From JAGQSZ01 sp049647585 (GTDB lineage Bacteria > Actinomycetota > Acidimicrobiia > Acidimicrobiales > Microtrichaceae), in NCBI GenBank assembly GCA_049647585.1, contig JBARXY010000020.1:49497-113496 (forward strand): 64,000 nucleotides of DNA, given 5' to 3'. Within the stretch, counting starts at the first letter, position 1. The number at the start of each line of letters is the position of its first letter. Of the stretch, positions 26,576-35,121 are shown one piece after another. The translations under genes and the position numbers were made by a program. Below the pieces are notes generated by a model that had not been told where the DNA came from, ran no database searches, and saw only the letters and a program-made list of their open reading frames with translations.

Positions 26576-27472
26576 TCACACCTGACGGTTCTCCGCAGTC
26601 GTTGCAACGTCGTCCGCGGGCGCTTCGGAGTCTCGATGACCGGAGCGGATGACATACGAAATGAGCACTGCCGCGGCGATTATCACGGCGACCCCGATTG
26701 CCAGGCGTGCTCCGCCGACGCGTTCCACCCAGCGTTGCATCGCGCCCTGGAACTCGCGTGAGCGCTGCACGATCGCGCTCGATCCGCCCGAGTTGAGTTC
26801 GCGGATCTCTATGAATGCGTAGTAGCTGACAAACGTCCCCGCGAGGATCAACAACACGCCCGAGATCCGGTCCACGTAGGGCAGTATGCGACGGAAGGAG
26901 CCGACGATTCCGCCCTTGGCCAACGCGACGGCGATGGTCAGTATCGACAGTGTCGTACCCATCCCGAGCCCGTAGGCGAGGAACGTGGATACCCCGGCGG
27001 CGAAGCTGGTGTTGCGCAGCGTCGTCGAGACGATGCCGATGAAGATCGTGATTGTGCAACTGAGTGAGGCAATCGCATACGACACGCCATAGAGGAACAT
27101 CGAGCTGAGCTGACGGTCCTGGCTGCCCAGCGAGAACCGGGGCAGCCTCACCACCGGTTCGAACCCGCGGAGCATGGCGATGCCGAGGCCGACCAGGCCA
27201 ATGCCGATCACGCCTGTGAAGTAGGGCAGCCGCCTGCCCACCAGGCCCGACACCGAGGTCCACGCGAAACCCATGATTCCGAATACGACAAGGAATCCGA
27301 GAGTGACCGCGCAGCTGACCGCCAGTGCCCGGGTCACCGGATTCCGGGACCGGGAGGCCGTTTCATCCAGCCCCAGGTAGTACGCCAAGTAGGCGGGAAG
27401 CATCGCAAAACCGCAGGGGTTCACCGTAGCGACCATGCCTGCGGAGAACGCGAGGGCCAGTTCTGCTCCCAT
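26576..27472 (-). CDS. ccdA: CcdA-like thiol-disulfide transporter
   Basis: This is a 298-residue membrane protein with at least six hydrophobic helices. NPCGFAMLPAYL in the first helix and SLSCTITIFIG in the fourth carry the two redox cysteines of CcdA/DsbD-type electron carriers. It passes reducing equivalents from cytoplasmic thioredoxin to envelope proteins, plausibly to the TlpA-like protein encoded 87 bases upstream. The N-terminus MGAELALAFSAGM is standard for the family. Confidence 0.92.
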   Translation of the reverse strand: MGAELALAFSAGMVATVNPCGFAMLPAYLAYYLGLDETASRSRNPVTRALAVSCAVTLGFLVVFGIMGFAWTSVSGLVGRRLPYFTGVIGIGLVGLGIAMLRGFEPVVRLPRFSLGSQDRQLSSMFLYGVSYAIASLSCTITIFIGIVSTTLRNTSFAAGVSTFLAYGLGMGTTLSILTIAVALAKGGIVGSFRRILPYVDRISGVLLILAGTFVSYYAFIEIRELNSGGSSAIVQRSREFQGAMQRWVERVGGARLAIGVAVIIAAAVLISYVIRSGHRDSEAPADDVATTAENRQV

Positions 27473-27491
27473 CCCTTTCAGATCCTCTTGT

Positions 27492-27566
27492 CCGAACGGA
27501 GCGTCATCTCACCGACTGCTATCTCACGGCGAGCCATCCCAGCCGAACGGAGGGCCATCTCACGGA
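27492..27566. repeat. Imperfect 24-bp direct repeat upstream of ccdA
   Basis: CCGAACGGAGCGTCATCTCAC at 27492 recurs as CCGAACGGAGGGCCATCTCAC at 27543, with a shorter CATCTCAC-like copy between them. The second copy includes the last codons of the tlpA-like gene. The role is unknown; it resembles other locus-specific spacer repeats in this window. Confidence 0.6.
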
Positions 27567-28213
27567 GTGGGGAAGTCATGGTCTCTCAGCAGCTTTACGA
27601 ACTTCTTCACCGTCAGCTCACCGTTGTGGGTCGCCACGATTTTGCCCTTCCCGTCAATCAGGACTGTGCGAGGGAGAGCCAAGGCACCGAAGACGGTCGA
27701 GATCTCACCCCTCGGATCGCGGGCATTGGGATAGGTCACCCCAGTCTGGTCAACCATCTTTTTCCCAGACTCGACCGTGTCCTGGCTGTTGATTCCAAGC
27801 ACAGCCACCTTGTCACCGAGGTCCGTTGCCACGGACTCAAGAGCGGGCATCTCATTGAGACAGGGTGCACATGTCGATGACCAGAAGTTCAGCACCACCG
27901 GAGTTCCTACCCCGGCGATCTCGGCCAGTTGCTTCTCGTCGCCATCGAGCATGTTCAGCTTCACATTGGGCGCTTGATCCCCAATTTTCGCCATCGACTG
28001 GTTCTCTGGGACCAGCGGGGTGACGGTCACGTTGTCGAGGGCGTCGCGGACGTCGGTTGCACCCGAGTCGTCATCGGAGAGCACGTTGACAGCGATGGCA
28101 GCGGCGCCCAACGCGACTATCAGGGCGATCGCGGTGACCACGAGCATCCCGAAGGGCCCGAACGGCAGATGCGACCTTCGGGGTGTGGCTTGGGACTCGG
28201 GGGGCTTGCTCAT
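27560..28213 (-). CDS. TlpA/ResA-type thioredoxin
   Basis: This 217-residue protein has a single N-terminal membrane anchor (about residues 22-46) and an extracytoplasmic thioredoxin-fold domain. The CAPC active site sits in FWSSTCAPCLNEMPALE, and PNARDPRGEIS follows in the TlpA pattern. It probably reduces disulfides in cytochrome c maturation or envelope proteins with electrons from CcdA downstream. A strong terminator-like hairpin separates it from whiB7. Confidence 0.9.
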   Translation of the reverse strand: MSKPPESQATPRRSHLPFGPFGMLVVTAIALIVALGAAAIAVNVLSDDDSGATDVRDALDNVTVTPLVPENQSMAKIGDQAPNVKLNMLDGDEKQLAEIAGVGTPVVLNFWSSTCAPCLNEMPALESVATDLGDKVAVLGINSQDTVESGKKMVDQTGVTYPNARDPRGEISTVFGALALPRTVLIDGKGKIVATHNGELTVKKFVKLLRDHDFPTP

Positions 28214-28259
28214 CGCACCGTCAGAGGATCGGTCGCGTATTGGCCTTGGCCGGACGCGG

Positions 28260-28292
28260 GTGGGGGGACCGGTCGGAACCCGGTCCCCCCAC
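28260..28292. terminator. Perfect 13-bp hairpin between whiB7-like and tlpA-like genes
   Basis: GTGGGGGGACCGG at 28260-28272 pairs fully with 28280-28292 across a 7-base loop. It lies downstream of the WhiB7-type gene in its direction of transcription and upstream of the tlpA-like gene. No T-run follows, so it is called a terminator by stem strength and position. Confidence 0.6.
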
Positions 28293-28381
28293 GGTATCCA
28301 TCAGAACGGCCCCGGTCAGGTCGCCAAGCGTTGCTGACCGCGGATCTACTGAGGAGTGCGCCCCTGCGGGGGCGGTATTGG

Positions 28382-28413
28382 GCTGATTGTCGCAAAGGCC
28401 TGTGACAATCAGC
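28382..28413. terminator. Inverted repeat directly after whiB7-like stop
   Basis: GCTGATTGTC (28382-28391) and GACAATCAGC (28404-28413) form a perfect 10-bp stem with a 12-base loop, starting 7 bases past the stop of the WhiB7-type gene. It is a likely transcript end or mRNA-stabilising stem for that gene. Confidence 0.55.
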
Positions 28414-28419
28414 GGCGGG

Positions 28420-28782
28420 TCAGCGGGCTACGAGCTGCCTGTACTTCTGGGGCACACTCACCTCGGGGAGCGTGTCCCCGGGCCTGGGCGACGCGGGTGG
28501 GCGTCCCCTTCGCCTCTTGGACAGGACGATACGTCCGGCGACGAAGAGGTGGCCTCCCCAGACGCCGTACTGCTCGCCGCGGCTGACCGCGGCGTCCAGA
28601 CATCGGCCCCTGACAGGGCAGTCGATACAGATCCTCTTGGCAGCGCCGATGTCATCGAGGTCGTCCGAGAAGAAGACGGTGGTGTCGAGTTCTCGGCATC
28701 CGGCGTCGTTCATCCAGCTGTCGACGTAGGCGAGATCAGAAAAGGCGAGTTCGAGCAACTCGGAGCTTTCGGTGATGGTCAT
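28420..28782 (-). CDS. whiB7: WhiB7-type transcriptional regulator (Wbl, AT-hook)
   Basis: This 120-residue iron-sulfur regulator has cluster ligands Cys29, Cys52, Cys55 and Cys61 (CxxCx5C), the GVWGG turn at residues 73-77 and a C-terminal AT-hook RRGRPP at 91-96. The AT-hook is the mark of WhiB7/WblC, which activates intrinsic antibiotic-resistance genes together with the vegetative sigma factor. AAGGAG lies 7 bases before the ATG. The gene sits behind a leader of about 500 bases with an upstream ORF and terminator, as known for whiB7. The ortholog assignment rests on these features. Confidence 0.85.
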   Translation of the reverse strand: MTITESSELLELAFSDLAYVDSWMNDAGCRELDTTVFFSDDLDDIGAAKRICIDCPVRGRCLDAAVSRGEQYGVWGGHLFVAGRIVLSKRRRGRPPASPRPGDTLPEVSVPQKYRQLVAR

Positions 28783-28990
28783 TTGGACTCCTTGGGATGT
28801 GCGCCGTACGGCTGGGACTGGTGGATGCGGTGTTGCTGAGCTGAGGTGGGTGCGGTGTTGCTGGGGCCTGGGTGTGATGTTGCAGAGCTGAGAGGTGGGC
28901 TGGAGTTCAGCTGGGTGGCTTTCGCCGACTTGTGAGTGGCTTTGGCCCGCTTGGACCGAGCGGGGGCTGGAGCCGAATGGGCACAGAGAA

Positions 28991-29019
28991 AAGCCGCCTG
29001 GGTGGGTACCCGGCGGCTT
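28991..29019 (-). terminator. Intrinsic terminator/attenuator in the whiB7 leader
   Basis: On the minus strand AAGCCGCC and GGCGGCTT form an 8-bp stem around a 13-base loop, followed by TTTTCTCT, a classic intrinsic terminator. It lies about 210 bases before the whiB7 start and about 30 bases after the stop of the upstream ORF, so it would cut transcription short unless read-through is induced. About 200 bases without other features lie between it and the gene. Confidence 0.65.
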
Positions 29020-29049
29020 GGAGTCCGAACCTTTCGCTGAACCTTGCGG

Positions 29050-29235
29050 TTACTGCGGAGGGGCTCCCCGTCGGGGGTGAACATTCATCGTGTGGAAGGA
29101 CACGTGAATATTCGGCTTGGTCCCGGTGCTTGCGGCTGGCTTCGAGGCACAGAGCGAACGCAGGCGAGACTCGGGACGCGCATAGCCGGTGCGCCAAGCG
29201 GCGGACTGGGTTGCTGCGGTCAAGGTCTGCTTCAT
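29050..29235 (-). CDS. Putative upstream ORF of whiB7
   Basis: This 61-codon ORF starts with ATG (MKQTLTAATQ) in the leader of the WhiB7-type gene, with AGCAGG about 4 bases before it. Its last third overlaps a long hairpin at 29079-29113 and it ends just before the terminator at 28991. Translation of a short upstream ORF controls attenuation of whiB7 in mycobacteria and wblC in Streptomyces, so the arrangement suggests the same mechanism. The peptide matches nothing I recognise and its reality rests on context alone. Confidence 0.5.
   Translation of the reverse strand: MKQTLTAATQSAAWRTGYARPESRLRSLCASKPAASTGTKPNIHVSFHTMNVHPRRGAPPQ
29079..29113 (-). promoter_or_regulatory. Leader hairpin overlapping the upstream ORF
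   Basis: Arms 29079-29093 and 29100-29113 pair over 13 bp with one mismatch and one bulge around the loop GGAAGG. The hairpin is inside the end of the upstream ORF, so translating or stalled ribosomes would change its folding, as expected for an attenuator. Confidence 0.55.
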
Positions 29236-29283
29236 GATCCTGCTTCTAATTCCGGCCGAACCAGTTTTTGGTCGAACTCAAAA

Positions 29284-29324
29284 AGAGTGGACCATCGATT
29301 TGCTGCTGGCAAGCGATTTAAATT
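29284..29324 (-). promoter_or_regulatory. WhiB7-type autoregulated promoter
   Basis: On the minus strand an AT-rich block (AATTTAAAT, 29316-29324) lies three bases upstream of a -35-like TTGCCA (29307-29312). After 17 bases there is a weak -10-like CACTCT (29284-29289). An AT-rich block at this distance from the -35 is the documented binding site of the WhiB7 AT-hook. The upstream ORF starts about 50 bases downstream. Confidence 0.5.
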
Positions 29325-29399
29325 CAGCGAACTTCCGACTGAATCCACATGACCATGGGACACCCGTTTGGGACCGTGGAAAGCCTGGGTGGAGGATGC

Positions 29400-30527
29400 T
29401 CAGCCAGCGTCGACCGACAATGGCCTGTAGCGCAGCCGACCAGAATCATCCCGGGTGCACGACAGCGTCCCCTGCAGGCGCATGTGTTCGAGGTGCGCAT
29501 AGGTCTCTGACTCGGCCATCGGCCCCCAGGAACGCTCGCGGAAGAGGCGTCGTGAGAATTCACGTACGGGAGCGTCCTCCAGTTCGAAGGCGATCTGTGT
29601 GAGCAGTTCGAGGCGCTCGCGATGGTGCTCGATGATCTCGTCCACTCGACCTGCCAGATCCCCGAACGGAAGTCCGTGGGCTGGCAGAACCGTGGTGACT
29701 CCTTCGATCTGGGCGACCCGCTGCAATGCACCGAAATATTCAGCCAGAGAGTCGGACTGGGGTGTCATCCCAGAGATGTGTGGGGTGATCGTCGGTAGGA
29801 CGTGGTCGCCCGACAGAAGCGTCCCGTTGACCGGATCGAACAGACAGATGTGGTCACCGGTGTGGCCGGGTGTGTGGATGACCTGCCACTCCCCGCGCCC
29901 CAACTTGATGACCTGTTCATCGGTGACCCGAACGGTCGGCGTCAGCGACAACAATCCTTTCTTGGACATGTCGTCCCACGCTCGCATGTGGGTCAACTCG
30001 AGCTCCGTCAGCTGGAAGCCGTCCTCACCCCAAGGCGTAGAACGCGGCGGGATGTCGGGAATCGGGCCGTCGCCGAATAGAAGCTCCTCGAGTCCGAAAT
30101 TCGACTTGGAAGCTCCGGTTGGGCCACCGGAATTATCGGTCACGTCATCGAGTACCAGTAGATCGTCGTCGAAGACCTCCCTGGTCTGGTCGAACGGAGT
30201 GATGAACGCCTCGTGTGCCACCACATCGCAGCCGGACTGGGCATGGAGGCGTCCAGCGCCGCCGAAATGGTCGGGATGGGAGTGGGTGACCAGCACCGAG
30301 TGGACCCGCTCGACAGGCACACCACACTGCTTGAGCCGATCTACCAACGATTTGTGCGCATCGGGACCCGGTAGTCCCGGGTCGATGATCGTTGCGCCGC
30401 GTTCATCCTCGATCACGTAGCAGTTGACGTGACCCAGCCCGGGCAACGCTATTGGCAGCTGAACTCGCAACACACCTGGAGCGACTTCGGTCGCCTCATC
30501 CGTGGGTGGTAGCTGTTCCTGCTTCAC
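29400..30527 (-). CDS. MBL-fold metallo-hydrolase
   Basis: This 375-residue metallo-beta-lactamase-fold protein has THSHPDHFGG near residue 80, HTPGHTGDH and a later LSGDHVLP aspartate motif, giving the two-metal site. A C-terminal winged-helix-like tail (about 310-370) resembles LACTB2-type or MBL hydrolases of actinobacterial acyl metabolism. The substrate is unknown. The GTG start at 30527 overlaps the stop of orn as GTGA, so both are in one operon. Confidence 0.88.
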   Translation of the reverse strand: MKQEQLPPTDEATEVAPGVLRVQLPIALPGLGHVNCYVIEDERGATIIDPGLPGPDAHKSLVDRLKQCGVPVERVHSVLVTHSHPDHFGGAGRLHAQSGCDVVAHEAFITPFDQTREVFDDDLLVLDDVTDNSGGPTGASKSNFGLEELLFGDGPIPDIPPRSTPWGEDGFQLTELELTHMRAWDDMSKKGLLSLTPTVRVTDEQVIKLGRGEWQVIHTPGHTGDHICLFDPVNGTLLSGDHVLPTITPHISGMTPQSDSLAEYFGALQRVAQIEGVTTVLPAHGLPFGDLAGRVDEIIEHHRERLELLTQIAFELEDAPVREFSRRLFRERSWGPMAESETYAHLEHMRLQGTLSCTRDDSGRLRYRPLSVDAG

Positions 30528-31159
30528 GGCTCTTGGACTGCTTGGCTGACGGCGGGGTCAGGTGGGGCCGCCGCAGTGGCGGGCGGCTCTGCGGTTGGCG
30601 TCCGGAAGACCTTCTCGCGCCAATAACGCATCTCGGCGACGGACTCTTTGATGTCGTCCATGGCTCGGTGGGCCGAAGACTTCTTGCGGTAGCCGGCCAG
30701 GTCCTCGGGATACCAGCGCCGTGCGAGTTCCTTGACTGTCGAAACATCGATCGAGCGGTAGTGCAGGAACTCTTCGATCTCGGGTAGATACGCCGTCAGG
30801 AACCGTCGGTCCATGCCGATCGAGTTGCCACACAGCGGGACTTTGCCGGCCTCGGGGATGTGTTCCTTCAGGAAGGCGAACGTCGCCGCCCCGGCTTCTT
30901 CCAGCGTGATCGTCGAGGAGCGGATCTCTTCGGTCAGGCCACTGTGTTTATGCATCGCGACGACAACCGGCTCCATCATCTCGAGCTGCTCATCGGTTGC
31001 GTGGACAACCAGATCGGGCCCCTCGGCGATGATGTTCAATTCGTCATCGGTGATCAAGGTCGCGATCTCTACGATCACGTCCTTGGTAGCGTCCAGCCCG
31101 GTCATTTCGAGATCCATCCATGCCAACACGGGAACCAGCGTACGGGCTGTCAGGGACAT
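30524..31159 (-). CDS. orn: Oligoribonuclease
   Basis: This 211-residue DEDDh 3'-5' exoribonuclease degrades nanoRNAs. DLEMTGLD carries the first Asp/Glu pair near residues 16-18, and the final His/Asp lie in SAHRAMDDI. IDVSTVKELARRW is characteristic. The C-terminal 25 residues are an Ala/Pro-rich tail not needed for activity. The ATG at 31159 follows TCAGGAG. A longer open frame continues to 31402 through the divergent dut promoter and is rejected. Confidence 0.94.
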   Translation of the reverse strand: MSLTARTLVPVLAWMDLEMTGLDATKDVIVEIATLITDDELNIIAEGPDLVVHATDEQLEMMEPVVVAMHKHSGLTEEIRSSTITLEEAGAATFAFLKEHIPEAGKVPLCGNSIGMDRRFLTAYLPEIEEFLHYRSIDVSTVKELARRWYPEDLAGYRKKSSAHRAMDDIKESVAEMRYWREKVFRTPTAEPPATAAAPPDPAVSQAVQEP

Positions 31160-31189
31160 CTCCTGACGGCGGCCGGTATTCTCGCCCGA

Positions 31190-31627
31190 ATGTTGAACGT
31201 CGAAGTCGTCCGTCTGGACCCCGAATTGCCGCTGCCGGAGTACGCAAAGCCCGGCGATGCAGGCGTCGACCTGCGTTCCAGTGAGGACATCACCCTTCCC
31301 CGGGGCGGCGGTCGTGCTCTGGTACCCACCGGCGTGGCCGTGGCGATTCCGCCTGGCTACGCCGGATTTGTGCAGCCCCGGAGCGGTTTGGCGCTGAAGC
31401 ACGGAGTGACGTGTCTGAACACACCCGGCCTGATCGACTCGGGCTACCGGGGAGAGCTAAAGGTGCTTCTGATCAACACCGATCCGAGCGAGGACTTCGA
31501 GATAGTCCGTGGTGAACGCATCGCCCAGTTGGTCATCCAGGCGGTCGAACACGTCGCGTTCGTCGAGGTCGAAGAGCTGGACCAGACCGATCGCGGCCAT
31601 GGCGGGTTCGGTCACACCGGACGCTGA
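31190..31627 (+). CDS. dut: dUTP diphosphatase
   Basis: This 145-residue trimeric dUTPase has all five motifs: PGDAGVDL, RSGLALKHGV, NTPGLIDSGYRGE, RGERIAQLV and the C-terminal RGHGGFGHTGR. It hydrolyses dUTP to dUMP, keeping uracil out of DNA and feeding dTMP synthesis. The ATG at 31190 gives the standard MLNVEVVRL start. It is divergent from orn with a 30-base spacer. Confidence 0.95.
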   Translation: MLNVEVVRLDPELPLPEYAKPGDAGVDLRSSEDITLPRGGGRALVPTGVAVAIPPGYAGFVQPRSGLALKHGVTCLNTPGLIDSGYRGELKVLLINTDPSEDFEIVRGERIAQLVIQAVEHVAFVEVEELDQTDRGHGGFGHTGR

Positions 31628-31702
31628 GGCCAGCCCTGTCGGGGCAGACGATGCAGCCGAGGCTGCTCTATCCCGGCCGCCTCCCGGGGAAAGTTTTACT
31701 GA

Positions 31703-31751
31703 GGGCTGGCACCGCTGTGGGAGGGAAGGAAGGAGAGGGCAGTGCCAGCCC
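31703..31751. terminator. Inverted repeat between convergent dut and anti-sigma-like genes
   Basis: GGGCTGGCAC (31703-31712) and GTGCCAGCCC (31742-31751) form a perfect 10-bp stem with a 29-base purine-rich loop. The position between two convergent stops suggests a shared termination region. Confidence 0.5.
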
Positions 31752-31757
31752 CCAGAA

Positions 31758-32555
31758 TCAATGAGAAACGCTGACCTTCTTCTGGATTGCGAGCGTGTTC
31801 TCGACCTGGTTGGTACCTGACGTGCCGCCTGCCGGTTCGGGATTGTCGGGGCAGCCATCGCCAAACCCCGAAGCCGCCTCGACGGTCATGTTGTATTCGC
31901 CGGTGGCGATCGTCGGGGGCAGTTCGGCTGTGAACATCGAAGTCATGGAGTGTGGTTCGGTCGTGACCGGATCGATCCGTTCAGCAACTGCCGCACAGCC
32001 GATAGACAGTCCGTCGCTCGGGTTCAGCTGAACGGCTACCGCGCCGGAGTTGGTGCCAGATCCGGTCGATTCAGAAGCTTGGCCAGGGGTGGTGTCAGCG
32101 GCCGGGTCGAACTGCTTGCAACCGAACCCCTCGGCGACAGTCTGACCGGCGTCGTCTTCGAGGCTCACCAGGACGCACTGCTGGGTGCGGTACGAGACAT
32201 CGTCAAGGGACTGGCCCTCGGTGGGGACCGCCATGAGCGGGTCGCTGACCTCGATGTTGAACATGGCACCGTCACGGGTGACGAGGAGCTGCATCTGCCC
32301 CGGTGCCACAGTTGTCTCGACAGGAGCTTTGTTGGCGCCCTTGCCTTCATTGGCAAAGACCTGACCCGACGACTTGGCCGGTCCGTTGTTGCCCCCGAAT
32401 ATCACTACCAGCGCAATGCCGGCTGCCAACACGCTGCTGGTGGCGGCACCGAAGCCGGCCTGGCGACGGTGCCTGATCTTGCGCCCCTTCGAGACGATTG
32501 CGTCGAAACGGTCGTCGTGTCCCACGGGAGGAAAGTGCTCTGGTGACTTAGCCAT
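31758..32555 (-). CDS. Single-pass membrane protein, candidate anti-sigma partner
   Basis: This 265-residue protein has a cytoplasmic N-terminal part with basic residues, one membrane helix (about 37-58) and an extracytoplasmic beta-rich domain ending in a Pro/Gly-rich tail. The ATG at 32555 overlaps the TAA of the ECF sigma gene by 8 bases, the usual arrangement of sigma/anti-sigma pairs. No zinc-binding anti-sigma motif is visible in the short N-terminus, so the function is inferred from position only. Confidence 0.65.
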   Translation of the reverse strand: MAKSPEHFPPVGHDDRFDAIVSKGRKIRHRRQAGFGAATSSVLAAGIALVVIFGGNNGPAKSSGQVFANEGKGANKAPVETTVAPGQMQLLVTRDGAMFNIEVSDPLMAVPTEGQSLDDVSYRTQQCVLVSLEDDAGQTVAEGFGCKQFDPAADTTPGQASESTGSGTNSGAVAVQLNPSDGLSIGCAAVAERIDPVTTEPHSMTSMFTAELPPTIATGEYNMTVEAASGFGDGCPDNPEPAGGTSGTNQVENTLAIQKKVSVSH

Positions 32556-33225
32556 CTGTCCGCCCAACCTCTCTCAAATCCACTTCCACTTCGTCGTCCT
32601 GGCTGGTTGCGCGAATCTGGCCGTCAGCGCCGACCGCACTGGCCGCGGCGACTTGGCTGACCGCGGCGTGCGGGTCCAAGTCGATGTCGTTGCCCAACTC
32701 GGAGCGCAGCTTCGTCGTCGCCCGGTGTAGGTGTGTCTTCACAGACCCTCGCGACAGGCCCATTCCCGCGGCCACCTCGTCCTCGGGCAGGTCGATCAGA
32801 TAGCGAAGCAAGACGACCTCCTGTTGACGTCCGGACAGATGCGCCATGGCGTCGGTGAGGTCGATCCGAAGTTCGACCTGATCCGCCGCTGGATTGCTGC
32901 GGTGGGTGTCGCCCCTGGTGCCGACATCCTCGAAGTGGGGGCGTCGACTCTCGTGGCGAACATGGTCGATAGCGACGTTGCCGACGACACGCATGAGCCA
33001 GGCGTCCGGGTTCGGGTGACGCGAGACTTTCGGCCACTTGGCATAGGCCCGGGCGAATGCCTCGGCGGCGATGTCCTCACCGGCCGTGCGGGTTCCGACC
33101 AGGCGGATAGCGGCCTTGACCGCGCGGGGTTCGAGGCGTTCGTAGAACCCTCTGAATTCGTCGTCGCCTGCTGACTTTCGCACCACACTCCTGTTCATCG
33201 AACGAGCCGCCAGATCCGTTGACAT
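32548..33225 (-). CDS. ECF-type RNA polymerase sigma factor
   Basis: This extracytoplasmic-function sigma factor of about 225 residues has region 2 at FYERLEP...GEDIAAEAFARAYAKW and region 4 at LSGRQQEVVLLRYLIDL plus MGLSRGSVKTHLHRA. A 40-residue acidic tail follows region 4. The start at 33225 or the next ATG at 33198 both keep region 2 intact; the longer frame to 33324 overlaps the divergent gene. It is translationally coupled to the membrane protein downstream. Confidence 0.88.
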   Translation of the reverse strand: MSTDLAARSMNRSVVRKSAGDDEFRGFYERLEPRAVKAAIRLVGTRTAGEDIAAEAFARAYAKWPKVSRHPNPDAWLMRVVGNVAIDHVRHESRRPHFEDVGTRGDTHRSNPAADQVELRIDLTDAMAHLSGRQQEVVLLRYLIDLPEDEVAAGMGLSRGSVKTHLHRATTKLRSELGNDIDLDPHAAVSQVAAASAVGADGQIRATSQDDEVEVDLREVGRTDG

Positions 33226-33293
33226 GGTGGAAGAATTTCTTTGCAGCGCTCCAACGAACCCTACCTGTGGGCTGCTCTGGCTACGCTGACCCA

Positions 33294-33851
33294 GTGACTG
33301 TTTTCGACGCCGCCTACTGGGCAATTTGCCTCGTTCTGGTCACATCCGGGGCAATGAAGGTGTCAGGCCCGGATGGCTTCGCCGCTTTCATCAAGCCTGT
33401 GGTCGGCTCGAGGCCCGCACCGCTGCTCGCGCGACTGACCGGTGTCGCAGAACTGGTACTGGGGTTCGTGGGCTTGGCGTTCGGTGGTCGGTTCGTCGCA
33501 GCTCTGGTGGCCGTCGCGTACCTGGCATTTTCGTTCGTAGTGTTCATTGCCCTGAGTCGATCGTTGCCGACGTGCGGGTGTTTCGGCTCCGCCTCGGCAC
33601 CTCCGAGCGGAGCCCACGCAGCGGTCAACGTCATCTCGGCCGTCGTGGCGGTTCTGGCGACGGCTCGCTCAACCCCGGGAATGGCTGATGGTCTGAGCGG
33701 AGTCGGATGGTGGAGCGCTCCGACCGTGGCAGGCGTATTGCTCGTCACGATTCTGGTGGTCGTTGTGGATACCAAACCCGCGGGCGCTACCTTCGCGCAA
33801 CGCAACACGTCCGGGGGTAATGATGAGCGAACAAGGCAACGCCGTGTCTGA
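33294..33851 (+). CDS. MauE/DoxX-like membrane protein
   Basis: This 185-residue protein has four hydrophobic segments and the loop LPTCGCFG typical of MauE-type methylamine-utilisation or DoxX-like proteins, which act in disulfide chemistry at the membrane. The GTG at 33294 begins just before the first helix; earlier in-frame codons belong to the spacer. Its C-terminus overlaps the acyl-CoA dehydrogenase start by 29 bases. The substrate is not known. Confidence 0.8.
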   Translation: MTVFDAAYWAICLVLVTSGAMKVSGPDGFAAFIKPVVGSRPAPLLARLTGVAELVLGFVGLAFGGRFVAALVAVAYLAFSFVVFIALSRSLPTCGCFGSASAPPSGAHAAVNVISAVVAVLATARSTPGMADGLSGVGWWSAPTVAGVLLVTILVVVVDTKPAGATFAQRNTSGGNDERTRQRRV

Positions 33852-35121
33852 CGAAATGGCCGAGTCCGAAGATCCGTCGACGACAGCGATCCGAACCGAG
33901 ATCCGCAAATGGCTCGCTTCGACATGGAATCCGGACCTGACCGTCGCCGAGTGGTGGGACCTTCTGGCGGACGCCCATTGGGCCGTGCCGACGTGGCCCG
34001 AGGATTCATTCGGCCGGGGCCTCTCACGCGGCGACGCCGGTGTCGTCGCTTCCGAGATCAAGGCCGCAGGCGCTCTTGGGGCACCAGGTGGACTAGGCGT
34101 GATGCTCGCAGGGCCGACCATCGTCGCCCACGGCGATGACGCCCAGAAGCAGCGTTATCTGCGTCCGATTGTCACCGGCGCCGAGGCCTGGTGCCAGCTG
34201 TTCTCCGAGCCGGAGGCCGGCTCGGACTTGGCAGGTCTAAAGGCCCGGGCGGTCCGCGATGGCGACATCTGGACGGTCAACGGCCAGAAGGTGTGGACCT
34301 CCGGAGGGCAGATCGCCGATCAGGGGATGCTGTTGGCCCGTACGGATATCGACGTCCGCAAGCACAAGGGCATTTCGTGGTTCGCGGTCGACATGCACCA
34401 GCCCGGGATGGATGTGCGACCGCTCCGTGAGATGACGGGCCGAGCGCTGTTCAACGAGGTCTTCATGACCGACGTGACCGCATCCAACAACGCAATCATC
34501 GGCGGACTCAACAACGGTTGGGCAGTCGCCAACACCACTTTGTTCGTCGAACGGTCGAGCCTTGGTGCGGGCGGTCATGGCGCCGGGTCTGCTGCGATGG
34601 CAGGCACCGTTGGCGGCGACCTGGACAAGCGCGCCGGAGACTTCGTCAAGGTTGCCTCATCTGGTTCGGGCGACATCATGAGCGGTGGGGCGGGCGCGGT
34701 AGTGCTGCGCTACGCAAGGAATCATGGTCCGGTCACCGATCCGATGATCCGCCAGAAGCTCGTGCAACTCCACGAGATGCAGGAGATCGCACGGTTCGCG
34801 AATCTACGGGCCAAGGCTGCGCGCGCCGCGGGGGCGAAGCTGACCGGCGGCGAGGCGAACATCGCCAAGTTGTCGATGAGCCGCATCACCCGACTCGCAT
34901 CCGAGCTCGGCCTGAGCATGCAGGGGCCTGCCGGCCAGCTGTGGCGGGACCCCGCTGCGGATCCCGGGATGGCCGAGATGTTCCTGTTCGCTCCGGCGGT
35001 TTCGATCTACGGCGGAACCGACGAGGTGCAGAAGAACATCCTTGGGGAGCGCACCCTCGGGCTGCCGACCGAACCGCGTACCGACAAGGACGTCCCGTTC
35101 CGCGACATCGGAAAGAGCTAA
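33823..35121 (+). CDS. Acyl-CoA dehydrogenase
   Basis: This 432-residue flavoenzyme has QLFSEPEAGSDLAGL (FAD and substrate loop), KVWTSGGQIADQG and the C-terminal IYGGTDEVQKNILGER motif of acyl-CoA dehydrogenases of the FadE17/FadE34-like type. It introduces the alpha-beta double bond during breakdown of fatty acids or sterol side chains. The ATG at 33823 follows GGGGG and is preferred over frames starting at 33763. It probably works with the HMG-CoA lyase and AACS functions at the start of the window (inference). Confidence 0.93.
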   Translation: MSEQGNAVSDEMAESEDPSTTAIRTEIRKWLASTWNPDLTVAEWWDLLADAHWAVPTWPEDSFGRGLSRGDAGVVASEIKAAGALGAPGGLGVMLAGPTIVAHGDDAQKQRYLRPIVTGAEAWCQLFSEPEAGSDLAGLKARAVRDGDIWTVNGQKVWTSGGQIADQGMLLARTDIDVRKHKGISWFAVDMHQPGMDVRPLREMTGRALFNEVFMTDVTASNNAIIGGLNNGWAVANTTLFVERSSLGAGGHGAGSAAMAGTVGGDLDKRAGDFVKVASSGSGDIMSGGAGAVVLRYARNHGPVTDPMIRQKLVQLHEMQEIARFANLRAKAARAAGAKLTGGEANIAKLSMSRITRLASELGLSMQGPAGQLWRDPAADPGMAEMFLFAPAVSIYGGTDEVQKNILGERTLGLPTEPRTDKDVPFRDIGKS

